The notes under the pieces are model-generated. The model worked only from the letters and a program-made list of their open reading frames with translations, did no database searches and was not told the DNA's origin. Positions 1 to 7,727 of a stretch of 14,209 bases of DNA are shown in pieces (position 1 is the stretch's first letter; each line of letters begins with the position of its first letter). Made by a program: the position numbers and the translations under genes. This DNA is from an uncultured Oscillospiraceae bacterium (GTDB lineage: Bacteria; Bacillota; Clostridia; Oscillospirales; Acutalibacteraceae), in NCBI GenBank assembly GCA_900552605.1, contig USAR01000011.1, positions 1 through 14,209 on the forward strand, written 5' to 3'.

Positions 1-147
1 CTACCATAGGAGGTCTCTTTTTTCTATTGTCCATTTTTCACGGACTTGTTCAAACATGCGTGTTTTGTAGTCTTTTTTTTGTGAAAGAATATTATCATAT
101 CTGCTTCCGGTTGGCGTGCGGACAATCCATTTAATGAGGGATTATCT
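1..147 (-). pseudogene. possible 3' remnant of an unidentified gene at the left edge
   Basis: On the minus strand one frame is open from a stop at about 150 to a TAG at 1-3. It reads as a charged, protein-like tail containing KWIVRTPTGSRYDN and later FEQVREKWTIEKRDLLW. There is no ATG, GTG or TTG at its beginning, and the only internal ATG would leave 18 residues. I do not recognise the family. It could be the decayed end of a gene, or simply a chance open frame in the leader of the pilus operon. Confidence is low. Confidence 0.2.
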
Positions 148-170
148 ATCGCTTAAAACGGAGGATCAGA

Positions 171-178
171 AAGGGGTG
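171..178 (+). promoter_or_regulatory. ribosome binding site that decides the adhesin start
   Basis: The purine run AAGGGGTG ends seven to eight bases before the ATG at 186, which is normal spacing. The in-frame TTG at 180 nearly touches this site. The ATG at 186 is therefore preferred. A second GGAGG at 160-164 is too far upstream to serve this start. Confidence 0.6.
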
Positions 179-185
179 GTTGCAA

Positions 186-3173
186 ATGCAGTATTCTGAT
201 AAAAAGCAGAGAACAAGAGTATCTAAAATACTGCGCAGAGTTGTTGCAATGGTATGTGTTATAGCCTTAACCTTTGCGGAACTTATATATGCAGTCACCG
301 CCGAAACTGACAATAGAAAGCTGCTTAACGGCAGCTTTGAGGAAGGGCAGACTTTTACAGGCAGCTATTCACAGCCTGATCAGAGCGCTGTTCCCTCGTG
401 GAATACAACGGCTTTTCAGGGTAAAATTGAGTTATTCAGAAGCAATACAGGCACTTATATAAAAGGTGTAAAATTGGAACCCAAAGACGGAACTTATGCC
501 GCGGAGCTTAATGCGGACGAGGAAAGTACCCTTTACCAGAATGTAAAAACAACTCCGTCAAGCGTGTATGAGTGGGGACTGGATCACGGCGGCCGAAACG
601 GAAAGGATATAATGGCTCTGGTTATAGGACCTAAGCAGAGCATTGACCCGTCAAAGCCCAACAAGGACGGACGCGATCAGCTAATGCAGATGGTTGACTG
701 GCTCAATATAGATGTCAGCACGATTATATCGGGAGCAGAGCCTACTCAGTACACCGTTTACAGTAAAAAATTTGCCGCAAGCGGCGCTTTTGAAGACAAC
801 GCGGGAAACAACGCGTTCAGCCTAACGCCCAGTTCAATCTATACCGAAGAATGGCATATATGGATTATGGCGTCCTCAAGGGCTACAACCGGTAGTAATC
901 CTTGGAATTCCTATGGCTCTAATGCCACGAGTACAGCGGGTTCAGGCAACGGCTCGGGCAATACAGGGGTGGATTTAAGCAAGTACTATTTCTATACCGT
1001 TCCGGCGGGGCAGACCGATACCCTGTTCGGCTTTGTTTCGGTCGGATATGTCGATTCTATTGCGACTGCGGACAAAGCAAAGACCTACGGCAACTTTCTT
1101 GATAACATTAATTTTCAGATTTACCACCCCCTGTCAGGAAGTACCTCTAACCACGGTAGTGCGGTTGTCGGCGGAAGTGACGGAACAAGCGGTGGTGAGG
1201 GCGCTACGGCGGGTCATGAGGTAACGATTGACAATAAACTTTCAACCTTTGTTACCGACGGTGAGCCCCTTAAAATTCAAGCCATTGTGAAGAAGGCAGA
1301 TGTTGATGACGGCTGTGAATTTGTAGGTGTGTATCACACAGAGAATGATGAAAACGGAAATCCCAAAACCGAATTTTTGAAATTGGCGGGAAATGTAATT
1401 GAAGACACGGGCAGCTTGACCGAAGAGGAGAAAGCGGGTAAATGGCTGAAAACCACGAATGCAGCCGGCGATATTATTTATACCTATTATCTTGGTAATA
1501 TCACTTCGGCAACCGACCTGCATTTTGTATTTATCAAGAGCCCTACCGTAACCTACGACCCCAACGGCGGTAAGGCTTATGTGGTTGAACGGGAATATAA
1601 CACAGACGAAGCGGCGAATGTATACAGCTTCAAGCCTGCCTCGGGTCATAACGAGGCGCAGGCAAACACAGGCACAATATTTATTGACCCCTGTGTATCC
1701 CATGCGGCAGAGGGACAAAACAACGGTTGGAAATTTTTAGGCTGGAAGCTTACAGGTGACATTTTTGAGAATGTTTCCGGGATTACACCGATCAATCCGG
1801 AACAATTGGGCAGTCTGATACTTCCCGCCGAGCATACCATAGCCTGCGATTACACCTTTGATGGCGTAAACGGTGATTCGAAGGCGCAGTATTTTAAGAT
1901 TTATAACGGCAATGTTCACTTGACCAAGGCGATCGTCCAAAATGATCGTGATGAGGATATAGGTGTAACCTGGAGTGATAGCGGCGAAACAAAAGCCTAT
2001 GCCAATGTCCACAAGGGTATTACCATGATTGCCCAGTGGCGCTGGTTGCAGGCGTTTATTCCGCAGAAGCATAATGCCGAAACCAACCTATACGAAAATT
2101 CCCTTGAAGGCGGAACGGTTGAAATCAAAAGCGTAACCAATACATCGGATGAAAATTATAACGCCGCATATAATGAGAAAGGCGGCAAGTCATACCACGC
2201 CAAAACCGATGAAAAAATAATCGTCAAGGCAACCGCAAATGAGAATTATACATTTGAGGGCTGGTATGATGAAAGCGGAAAGCTTATTACCACTAATGAA
2301 GAATACGCCTATGTTGAAGCGAAGGAAAGCGTAAAAACCTTTTACGCACGGTTTTCCAACACCGTTACACAGACCTATATCCGTCAGATAAAAAGCGGCG
2401 ACAGTTGGACAGAAACCACCGAAGATACTATAGGAACGCTTGCCAGATACAGTTATACCGATGCGGTGGGCAAACCGATAAGTTCCACCGCCACAGCGGG
2501 TAAGGGCTACAAATTTGTCGGCTGGTACGATTCCGAGGGTAATCAGGTTGCCGACAGTATGCTGATAAACAACGGTGCGACAATAAGCTACACCACTACG
2601 GGTAACGCAACCTATTACGCACGTTTTGAAGATGCCTATACCCTTGTAGTCAGCAAAATCGACGGCGATCAATCCACAGAGGATCATAAGGTTCCTCTTG
2701 CCGGAGCGGAGTTTACCCTGTACCAACAGGATGACAGCGGGACAGATACAATCCGGTATAATGATGGGGAAAGCGTAAAAAGCATAAAGTGTACAAAGAT
2801 TTCCTCCGTCACGACAGTCTTAACCGCAGACCGTACAAAGGCAACCGCAGTTTTTGCAGATTTGCTCGACACGGGAATCGACTATTACCTTGCCGAGACA
2901 AAGGCGCCTGCAGGCTATCGGCTGCTTGATACGCCCTTAAAAATAACCATTAACGGTTCGGGCAACACCGCCTGGATCGATGATGAAATATCTAAGGTAA
3001 TTACAGCAAAGGAGGTAAATATTGAACTTGAAAACTGTTTGACGCTGTTTATGCCCACTTCCGGAATAACTTTTACCGGCGGTTGGTATGCAGCGGCGGG
3101 ACTCACGCTGCTGGCTGCAGCGGCAATCGGTTTGTTTGGGTTTAAAATGCGCCGACTTAAAAGTAAAATATAA
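186..3173 (+). CDS. sortase-anchored pilus tip/ancillary adhesin with InlB-like repeats and CnaB domain
   Basis: This is a 995-residue secreted surface protein (ATG 186; TTG 180 is the alternative). Residues 1 to about 38 are a signal peptide with a basic start and a hydrophobic core. From about residue 46 (LLNGSFE) to about 305 (FLDNINFQIY) the sequence resembles a carbohydrate-binding, galactose-binding-like fold. YDPNGG at 457 and three F-x-GW motifs (FLGWK 517, FEGWYD 690, FVGWYD 777) with trailing YARF suggest InlB/Listeria-Bacteroides-type repeats. A SpaA/CnaB domain spans about 819-945, with the candidate isopeptide lysine in SKID (K824) and the E-box ETKAPAGY (E904). The C-terminus has MPTSG at 956-960, a hydrophobic segment and a basic tail. 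It is first in the pilus operon, and its size and domains suit a tip or minor pilin binding host or mucus glycans. The ligand is inferred. The sorting motif is atypical (M for L, S for T). Confidence 0.85.
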   Translation: MQYSDKKQRTRVSKILRRVVAMVCVIALTFAELIYAVTAETDNRKLLNGSFEEGQTFTGSYSQPDQSAVPSWNTTAFQGKIELFRSNTGTYIKGVKLEPKDGTYAAELNADEESTLYQNVKTTPSSVYEWGLDHGGRNGKDIMALVIGPKQSIDPSKPNKDGRDQLMQMVDWLNIDVSTIISGAEPTQYTVYSKKFAASGAFEDNAGNNAFSLTPSSIYTEEWHIWIMASSRATTGSNPWNSYGSNATSTAGSGNGSGNTGVDLSKYYFYTVPAGQTDTLFGFVSVGYVDSIATADKAKTYGNFLDNINFQIYHPLSGSTSNHGSAVVGGSDGTSGGEGATAGHEVTIDNKLSTFVTDGEPLKIQAIVKKADVDDGCEFVGVYHTENDENGNPKTEFLKLAGNVIEDTGSLTEEEKAGKWLKTTNAAGDIIYTYYLGNITSATDLHFVFIKSPTVTYDPNGGKAYVVEREYNTDEAANVYSFKPASGHNEAQANTGTIFIDPCVSHAAEGQNNGWKFLGWKLTGDIFENVSGITPINPEQLGSLILPAEHTIACDYTFDGVNGDSKAQYFKIYNGNVHLTKAIVQNDRDEDIGVTWSDSGETKAYANVHKGITMIAQWRWLQAFIPQKHNAETNLYENSLEGGTVEIKSVTNTSDENYNAAYNEKGGKSYHAKTDEKIIVKATANENYTFEGWYDESGKLITTNEEYAYVEAKESVKTFYARFSNTVTQTYIRQIKSGDSWTETTEDTIGTLARYSYTDAVGKPISSTATAGKGYKFVGWYDSEGNQVADSMLINNGATISYTTTGNATYYARFEDAYTLVVSKIDGDQSTEDHKVPLAGAEFTLYQQDDSGTDTIRYNDGESVKSIKCTKISSVTTVLTADRTKATAVFADLLDTGIDYYLAETKAPAGYRLLDTPLKITINGSGNTAWIDDEISKVITAKEVNIELENCLTLFMPTSGITFTGGWYAAAGLTLLAAAAIGLFGFKMRRLKSKI

Positions 3174-3193
3174 ATAACGAAAGGGAAATCACT

Positions 3194-4705
3194 ATGAAAA
3201 CAAAAGCTAAAAAATTGGTAACTCTTATCCTGACAGCACTGCTTGTGTTGTCCATTCTGCCGATGAACGTTTTTGCGGCACAGAGAAAGGTCACCGCAAG
3301 CTCAAACGCTTCTATCACAATCAATAACGCAGTAGAAAATGATGTGCTTGCGGCTTATAAAGTGGTCGACATTGCCTATAACGCCGCAAATAACACTTTG
3401 TCTTATGCGTGGAACAGTGCTTTTACCGATTATTTTGCCGGCACCACTACTTTTAATTCCACAGCGAAAACAGTAGAACAGTTTGATGCGCTTAATGATG
3501 ATTCCGATGAGCTGAAAACACTGCTTGCAGGGCTTCCGAGCTATATTGCAAACAGAACAATTGCTCCTGTCGACACTCGGACTGTTACCGCAGACAAAAC
3601 TGCTACCTTTGCAGACCTTGCAATGGGCGAATACTTTATCCGCCCGACCTCTACGACCTCGGTTTACCAGTTGATGCTTCAAAAGGTTGAGCCGACTGTA
3701 GCTGAGGTTGACGGAAAGCAAACCTATGTTATCGAAGATGTTACCTTTAGCGCAAAGCACAAAGAAGTGTCTGTTGGCAAAACCGCCAATAAAACCAGCG
3801 TAACCAAGAACGAAAAGGTAACTTATACAATTATGGTTGATATTCCCACCTATGCGTCACAGGCAACAGATAAATCTTTTTATGTTGCCGACCGTCTTCC
3901 CGACGGACTTACTCTTGATGCCGGTTCAATTAAGGTGGCGAGAAACGGAACAGATATTACTGACGCTGCGGGAACCCAATATACGCTTAATGCAATGGCA
4001 ACTGCCGAATATACCTTCAAATTAAGCGTTTCTACGCTTCAGTATACCGACAACTGGTCTGCCAACGGCGGGAAACAGCTTGTAATTACATACACCGCAA
4101 CCCTTAACAATAACGATACAACCGCAGTTAATACTAAGGAAACCAACACGGTCACCTTTGACTATTCCAACTATCCTTATGTTGACGACCCACATGAATC
4201 TAAAACCGCTACCGTTGATGTAACAACCTTTACCATTAAGATTGATAAGTATGTCGATGGCGAATCAACCACCAAGCTTGCCGGTGCAAAGTTCGATCTA
4301 TATCGTACTGTTTACCCGGGAGAAGCTGGTGGTGTACTCATTCCGCATACACTGGTTCAAGGAATAAAGCTTGAGGCGGATAAAGTCACTGATACTGACG
4401 GTGTTGCGACCTTTGAAAAGTATGAGGCGAACGGTGATCGCTATGATTACTATCTTGTCGAGACTCAGGCGCCCTCGGGTTATAATCTTCTTGATAATGC
4501 TGTTAAGGTTAACTTTACTGATGCAGATGTTGAAGGAACCGCAGGCATATTTACCGTTGAGGTTTCGAACAGCAGCGGTATTAAGCTGCCGATCACGGGT
4601 GGTACAGGTACTGTAATATTCACCATAATCGGTATTGCGCTCATGGTTGGCGCAGTTGTGTTGTTTGTTGTTTCTCGCAAAAAATCTGCTAAAGAAAGCA
4701 AATAA
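3194..4705 (+). CDS. backbone (major) pilin, LPITGG-anchored, isopeptide-forming
   Basis: This 503-residue protein has a signal peptide (1-28, cut near VFA-AQ), an N-terminal domain, and a fimbrial isopeptide (D2-like) domain from about 193 to 345 with VTYTI and RLPDGLTL. A CnaB domain follows from about 347 to 460, with KIDK (K349-K352) and E-box ETQAPSGY (E423). LPITGG is at 465-470, followed by a membrane segment and a KK-rich tail. This is the architecture of the polymerising shaft subunit of Gram-positive pili. No canonical YPKN pilin motif is visible. At the equivalent place, just before the D2 domain, the sequence is FSAKHKEVSVGK (185-196), so K188 or K190 may be the lysine used for polymerisation. 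It follows the adhesin by 20 bases with its own GAAAGGGAAA site. SrtC downstream is the likely polymerase. Confidence 0.9.
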   Translation: MKTKAKKLVTLILTALLVLSILPMNVFAAQRKVTASSNASITINNAVENDVLAAYKVVDIAYNAANNTLSYAWNSAFTDYFAGTTTFNSTAKTVEQFDALNDDSDELKTLLAGLPSYIANRTIAPVDTRTVTADKTATFADLAMGEYFIRPTSTTSVYQLMLQKVEPTVAEVDGKQTYVIEDVTFSAKHKEVSVGKTANKTSVTKNEKVTYTIMVDIPTYASQATDKSFYVADRLPDGLTLDAGSIKVARNGTDITDAAGTQYTLNAMATAEYTFKLSVSTLQYTDNWSANGGKQLVITYTATLNNNDTTAVNTKETNTVTFDYSNYPYVDDPHESKTATVDVTTFTIKIDKYVDGESTTKLAGAKFDLYRTVYPGEAGGVLIPHTLVQGIKLEADKVTDTDGVATFEKYEANGDRYDYYLVETQAPSGYNLLDNAVKVNFTDADVEGTAGIFTVEVSNSSGIKLPITGGTGTVIFTIIGIALMVGAVVLFVVSRKKSAKESK

Positions 4706-4724
4706 TTAAAGACTTATTTATAAG

Positions 4725-4750
4725 GGGCGGCGAGCAGTTGCCGCCCTTTT
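4725..4750 (+). terminator. intergenic attenuator/terminator between pilin and sortases
   Basis: GGGCGGC (4725-4731) pairs perfectly with GCCGCCC (4740-4746) across an eight-base loop, and TTTT follows directly. It sits 20 bases after the pilin stop and about 30 bases before the srtC start. Only four T residues follow, so partial read-through to the sortase genes is likely. That would give more pilin than sortase. Confidence 0.75.
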
Positions 4751-4777
4751 CGGTTATTAGGAAAGGAGGAAAACATT

Positions 4778-5635
4778 GTGAAAAAAGCTTTACCGACAAT
4801 ATTAATTATTCTTGTATTTCTTGCCGGAATCACGGTTTTCCTCTATCCTACCGTTTCCAACTATCTTTACGAAAAAAACAGCAGCAAAGCAATTACATCC
4901 CACGCTGAAAATCTGTCAAAATTATCTAACGAGGTAATTGCCGCAGAAAGGGAAGCAGTCGACCGTTATAATAAAAGCCTGTTTAAAAATGCCGTTGTGC
5001 TGACCGACCCTTTTGACCCGGACGCTTACCCCATAACCGACGGCGAATACACCGAGCTTTTGGCTTTTGATGAAGTAATGGCAAGTATTGAGATTCCTGC
5101 AATTGATGTGTATCTGCCGATCTATCACGGAACAAAGGAAGAAACATTGTTAAAGGGTGTAGGGCATTTGGAAAACACCTCGCTGCCCGCAGGGGGAAAG
5201 GATACCCACGCCGTTCTCTCCGCTCACTGCGGTTTGCCGTCTGCACGACTTTTTACCGATCTTAATTTGCTTAGAGAGGGCAACATTTTTCGTATTCACG
5301 TTCTGGACGAGACGTTAATCTATCAGGTTTACGATATCGAGACAGTCGAACCTGACGACAGTTCCTCTCTTTTTATACAGGAGGGCGAGGATCTTGTGAC
5401 TCTGATCACCTGCACTCCCTATGGTAAGAATACCCATCGTTTGCTGGTACACGGCAGACGAATTGAGGAAAAGGATGAAGCTCTGATCGAAGAACCGAAA
5501 ATCGAAAAGAAAATGACATGGGAGGACTATACAAAGCTTGCGGCCATCGGTATTACGGCGGTGTTTGTTCTGTTGCTGCTTGGAAGTGCGATTAAAGGCT
5601 TGATACGGAGGAAGAAGCATGAGAAAGCTGATTAG
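4778..5635 (+). CDS. srtC: class C pilin-polymerising sortase
   Basis: This 285-residue membrane transpeptidase is expected to cleave the pilin at LPITG and link it to a lysine of the next subunit. It starts at GTG 4778, seven to eight bases after GGAAAGGAGG. An N-terminal membrane helix spans about residues 5-29. DPF at 77-79 matches the lid motif that covers the active site in class C sortases. Catalytic residues are H150 (SAHCGLPSARLF), C212 (TLITCTPYG) and R221 (NTHRLLVHG). A second hydrophobic segment near 255-272 with a KGLIRRKK tail gives the C-terminal anchor usual in this class. A cysteine directly after the catalytic histidine, where the family often has Arg, is slightly unusual. 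It overlaps the next sortase by 17 bases, so the pair is probably translationally coupled. Confidence 0.92.
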   Translation: MKKALPTILIILVFLAGITVFLYPTVSNYLYEKNSSKAITSHAENLSKLSNEVIAAEREAVDRYNKSLFKNAVVLTDPFDPDAYPITDGEYTELLAFDEVMASIEIPAIDVYLPIYHGTKEETLLKGVGHLENTSLPAGGKDTHAVLSAHCGLPSARLFTDLNLLREGNIFRIHVLDETLIYQVYDIETVEPDDSSSLFIQEGEDLVTLITCTPYGKNTHRLLVHGRRIEEKDEALIEEPKIEKKMTWEDYTKLAAIGITAVFVLLLLGSAIKGLIRRKKHEKAD

Positions 5636-6302
5636 AATAATAGCTGTTATCTTGTTGATTGTCGGCATTGGCTTTTTCACCTACCCTATAGCTTTGAAGA
5701 TTGCTTTTAATATGCAGGCAGATAAGGCGATAAATCAATTCGAGTCGATTAAAACGGACAATGCCCTGCCCTATTCAGAGCTGCGAAAGGCGATGTTTGA
5801 TTATAACGAACAACTGTATTTAAGCGGTCAAAGCGGGCTTATTGATCAGCTGTCGTATGAAAAACCGGATTTTTTACTCTCCGATTACGGGATTGACAGC
5901 GATATACTCGGCTATATAACTATCCCTTCGATTGAAGTTAAGCTTCCTATTTACAACGGCGCAAGCGAGGAAAACATGACTAAGGGCGCGACCTATCTTG
6001 CAAACACTTCACTTCCTGTCGGCGGAAACAATACCAATTGCGTAATTGCCGCCCACACGCGGTATAAGGGAATCCATATGTTTAAAAGGATTACCGAGCT
6101 TGAAATCGGAGATGAAATTTATATAACCAATTTGTGGGAGACGCTTGTATATAAAGTGGTGGAGACAAAGGTTATCGACCCTATTGACAGTCAAAATATT
6201 TATATTAAAACAGGCAGATCTCTTGTAACCCTTTCAACCTGCCATCCATACCCTAAGAATTATCAGCGGTATTTGGTATATGCCGAGCTTGTCGAGAATT
6301 AG
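5619..6302 (+). CDS. second pilus-locus sortase, short form without a visible lid
   Basis: This 227-residue sortase has an N-terminal membrane helix (about 4-23) and catalytic H146 (AAHTRYKGIHMF), C208 (TLSTCHPYP) and R217 (NYQRYLVYAE). Unlike its neighbour it has no DPF/DPW lid motif and ends right after the last strand, with no C-terminal membrane anchor. In both respects it looks more like a wall-anchoring or accessory sortase than a polymerase. The start is ATG 5619 after GGAGG (5607-5611), inside the end of srtC. It could attach the finished pilus to peptidoglycan, or handle the adhesin, whose MPTSG signal differs from the pilin's LPITG. Which substrate it uses is inference. Class assignment within the sortases is uncertain. 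Confidence 0.85.
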   Translation: MRKLIRIIAVILLIVGIGFFTYPIALKIAFNMQADKAINQFESIKTDNALPYSELRKAMFDYNEQLYLSGQSGLIDQLSYEKPDFLLSDYGIDSDILGYITIPSIEVKLPIYNGASEENMTKGATYLANTSLPVGGNNTNCVIAAHTRYKGIHMFKRITELEIGDEIYITNLWETLVYKVVETKVIDPIDSQNIYIKTGRSLVTLSTCHPYPKNYQRYLVYAELVEN

Positions 6303-6694
6303 ACTATTTTCCAAAATAAACCTTTAAAGAAATTTGCAACATATATGAGTACGGAATAATTATTGTTTGGATATATGAAAAAATAGGTGTGTTCGTGCCG
6401 GTATTTCAATACTTTTTAATCAAATCCGCTATGAACAAAAAGATGCCCTCCGAAAAACTCCGATTTCATCGGGGTTTTTCTCGTTTTTGGGGTAAGTTAT
6501 TTGAAGATAGTTTTAGAGATGCCAAACGACAAAAATCCTATTCAGATACCTTTTAAACCGACATAACCGAAAATACGAGTAAAAGCAAGCACATGGACTC
6601 GAAACTGCATTTTATTTATAGATTGTTTCTGCATTGATATACGCAGAATAAGCAATAACAATGGGGACGGCAATCAAACTATCCCCAAGTTCAT
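6303..6694. other. non-coding gap after the pilus operon
   Basis: The gap holds the operon terminator (6453-6479) and otherwise AT-rich sequence. A 41-codon + strand frame from ATG 6431 runs through the terminator and has no ribosome site, so I do not call it. On the minus strand, downstream of tnpV, a frame ending at 6612 reads DELGDSLIAVPIVIAY and on to ETIYK, which looks protein-like. It has no ATG start and may be a decayed small gene of the transposon. A weak five-base stem, GGGGA/TCCCC, lies at 6663-6686. Confidence 0.5.
6453..6479 (+). terminator. rho-independent terminator of the pilus operon
   Basis: AAAAACTCCGAT (6453-6464) pairs with ATCGGGGTTTTT (6468-6479), with one G-T pair and a three-base loop. 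CTCGTTTTT follows. It lies about 150 bases after the second sortase and is the first strong terminator there. Confidence 0.85.
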
Positions 6695-7075
6695 CTATGC
6701 ATTATATATAAGCTCACGTAATACGATTTCGTTTGCTCTGATTCGTATGTTATTCATTTGGCGAACCCATTCCATTTGATTTTCTGCCTTGAGCTGTTCT
6801 GTTATACCCTCACGCTCTGCCATCTGCTTAACCAGCCGGGAACACATTTCTTCTGCCTGTTTGTCAATATCAGCAAGGTAACTATTCAATTTGCCACTGA
6901 GCTGCAAGCCGGAGAGAAGAACCCGCTTGTTATCTCGCAGATAATTCAAGTGCCGCTGCCCCCATACACCGATATGCACTGGTTCTTCCACCGGTAGTTT
7001 CAGACACGGCAAGTAATAGTTGCCCTGTAGCTCATACCATAGCCCGTTGCTTTCGTTATATTTGTACTTTTCCAT
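6695..7075 (-). CDS. tnpV: TnpV family transposon-encoded protein
   Basis: This 126-residue protein matches what I recall of the TnpV family of clostridial transposons: LWYELQGNYYLPCL near the N-terminus, then IGVWGQRHLNYL, SGKLNSYLADIDKQAEEM, and a C-terminal KAENQMEWVRQMNNIR stretch. Length and ends look intact. The middle and C-terminal parts are rich in charged residues and probably helical. AAGGAGG at 7092-7086 lies ten bases before the ATG. TnpV proteins are carried by serine-recombinase elements, and a serine recombinase remnant lies just upstream on the same strand. Its biochemical role is not known to me. Here it probably survives from an inactivated element. Confidence 0.85.
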   Translation of the reverse strand: MEKYKYNESNGLWYELQGNYYLPCLKLPVEEPVHIGVWGQRHLNYLRDNKRVLLSGLQLSGKLNSYLADIDKQAEEMCSRLVKQMAEREGITEQLKAENQMEWVRQMNNIRIRANEIVLRELIYNA

Positions 7076-7214
7076 ATTATCTTGACCTCCTTAAAATCTT
7101 GTGCTATCATCATATCAAAGAGACGCAACGTCGGCAAATGTACGGGGAAATATGTGAGCCTTCAGCCGGATTTATGATATTAATTTCAGGTTGGTTAAGA
7201 ACATCCGCACCATA

Positions 7215-7262
7215 ACGGGTGTCGATATAGGAACTGAGGGTTCTTTATATCGCACCCGTTTT
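7215..7262 (+). terminator. long stem-loop with T-tract beside the recombinase remnant
   Basis: ACGGGTG (7215-7221) and CGATATA (7223-7229) pair with TATATCG (7246-7252) and CACCCGT (7253-7259), leaving only T7222 unpaired. An inner GAAC/GTTC pairing (7231-7234 with 7240-7243) extends the stem to 18 pairs. TTTT AATTTT follows on the + strand. No + strand gene lies just upstream, so it may be a transposon end structure or the terminator of a lost gene. The rest of 7093-7276 shows no gene. Confidence 0.6.
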
Positions 7263-7276
7263 AATTTTGCCTGTTT

Positions 7277-7600
7277 TTACCCGCAGTGGTCTAAAGCTGA
7301 TACATATGTTACATCTACGCCTTTACGAGTCTGCAATGTGATTTGAGGAATTGGTATTTCAATTTCTTTTGGTATCTCTATAGAACCGATACAATTGTAA
7401 AATATGTCAATCCGTTGAGTTTGCTTACCATCAACCGTTTCTGCATGATGCACTTCTATATGATCTACAAGTTCATTTAATATACGCGGTGTCAATTTTT
7501 TGATTCGCGTATATTTTTTTATAGCAGACAGAAACACTTCGGTATTTGCAACCAATTGATTATGCTCGTTGTATTCTTTGTTGAGTTCATCTAATGGGAC
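7277..7600 (-). pseudogene. large serine recombinase, C-terminal remnant
   Basis: About 105 codons remain of what looks like the end of a TnpX-like large serine recombinase. The stretch NTEVFLSAIKKYTRIKKLT, followed by LNELVDHIEVHH, QRIDIFYNCIGSIEIP and TLQTRKGVDVTYVS, matches the C-terminal (DUF4368-type) region I recall for these proteins. The catalytic serine domain and zinc/coiled-coil core are absent. Sequence further upstream in the same frame, to 7741, no longer resembles a recombinase and instead lies antisense to another gene end. The break is therefore near 7585-7600. tnpV follows on the same strand, as expected for this transposon type. The remnant cannot be catalytic. Confidence 0.75.
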
Positions 7601-7686
7601 ACGAAAGCATAGAAACAACTCGAATATATCTTCGTAAGACAGCAACCGAGCAAAGAGAAATTGTAGATAAAATAGTTGATTGGTAA
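7588..7686 (+). pseudogene. tyrosine recombinase (XerC/D-like), C-terminal remnant
   Basis: Only the last ~32 codons remain. They read LMGHESIETTRIYLRKTA and then EQREIVDKIVDW before the TAA at 7684-7686. They contain the third catalytic histidine (MGH) and the nucleophilic tyrosine (RIY) of a tyrosine recombinase. Upstream in frame there is a stop at 7582-7584, and homology ends at about 7590, where the serine recombinase remnant begins on the other strand. Recombinases with this kind of tail are, as I recall, often next to type I hsdS cassettes and may invert them. The convergent hsdS remnant next door fits that. The remnant itself is inactive. Confidence 0.65.
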
Positions 7687-7692
7687 AGTTAA

Positions 7693-7723
7693 GGGCATAC
7701 ACCTCAATTTGAAGAGTATGCCC
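7693..7723. terminator. inverted repeat between converging recombinase and hsdS remnants
   Basis: GGGCATAC (7693-7700) and GTATGCCC (7716-7723) form a perfect eight-pair stem around a 15-base loop. The repeat lies seven bases after the + strand recombinase stop and four bases beyond the minus strand hsdS stop. It is placed like a shared terminator, but neither side has a strong T-run. It could also be a recombination site. Confidence 0.45.
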
Positions 7724-7727
7724 GGAA

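Noticed and set aside
48..110. Possible promoter upstream of the pilus operon
   Set aside because: TTG-containing -35 candidates and AT-rich -10 candidates are present, but none has both a good match and 16-18 base spacing.
1242..2872. Several long minus-strand frames inside the adhesin gene
   Set aside because: They are antisense frames of the + strand adhesin with no ribosome sites and no recognisable protein features.
6506..6522. GTTTTAGAG-like string resembling a Cas9 repeat start
   Set aside because: It occurs once, with no repeat array, no spacers and no cas genes in the window.
6431..6556. 41-codon + strand frame starting MNKKMPSEK
   Set aside because: It runs straight through the pilus operon terminator, has no ribosome binding site, and resembles no protein I know.
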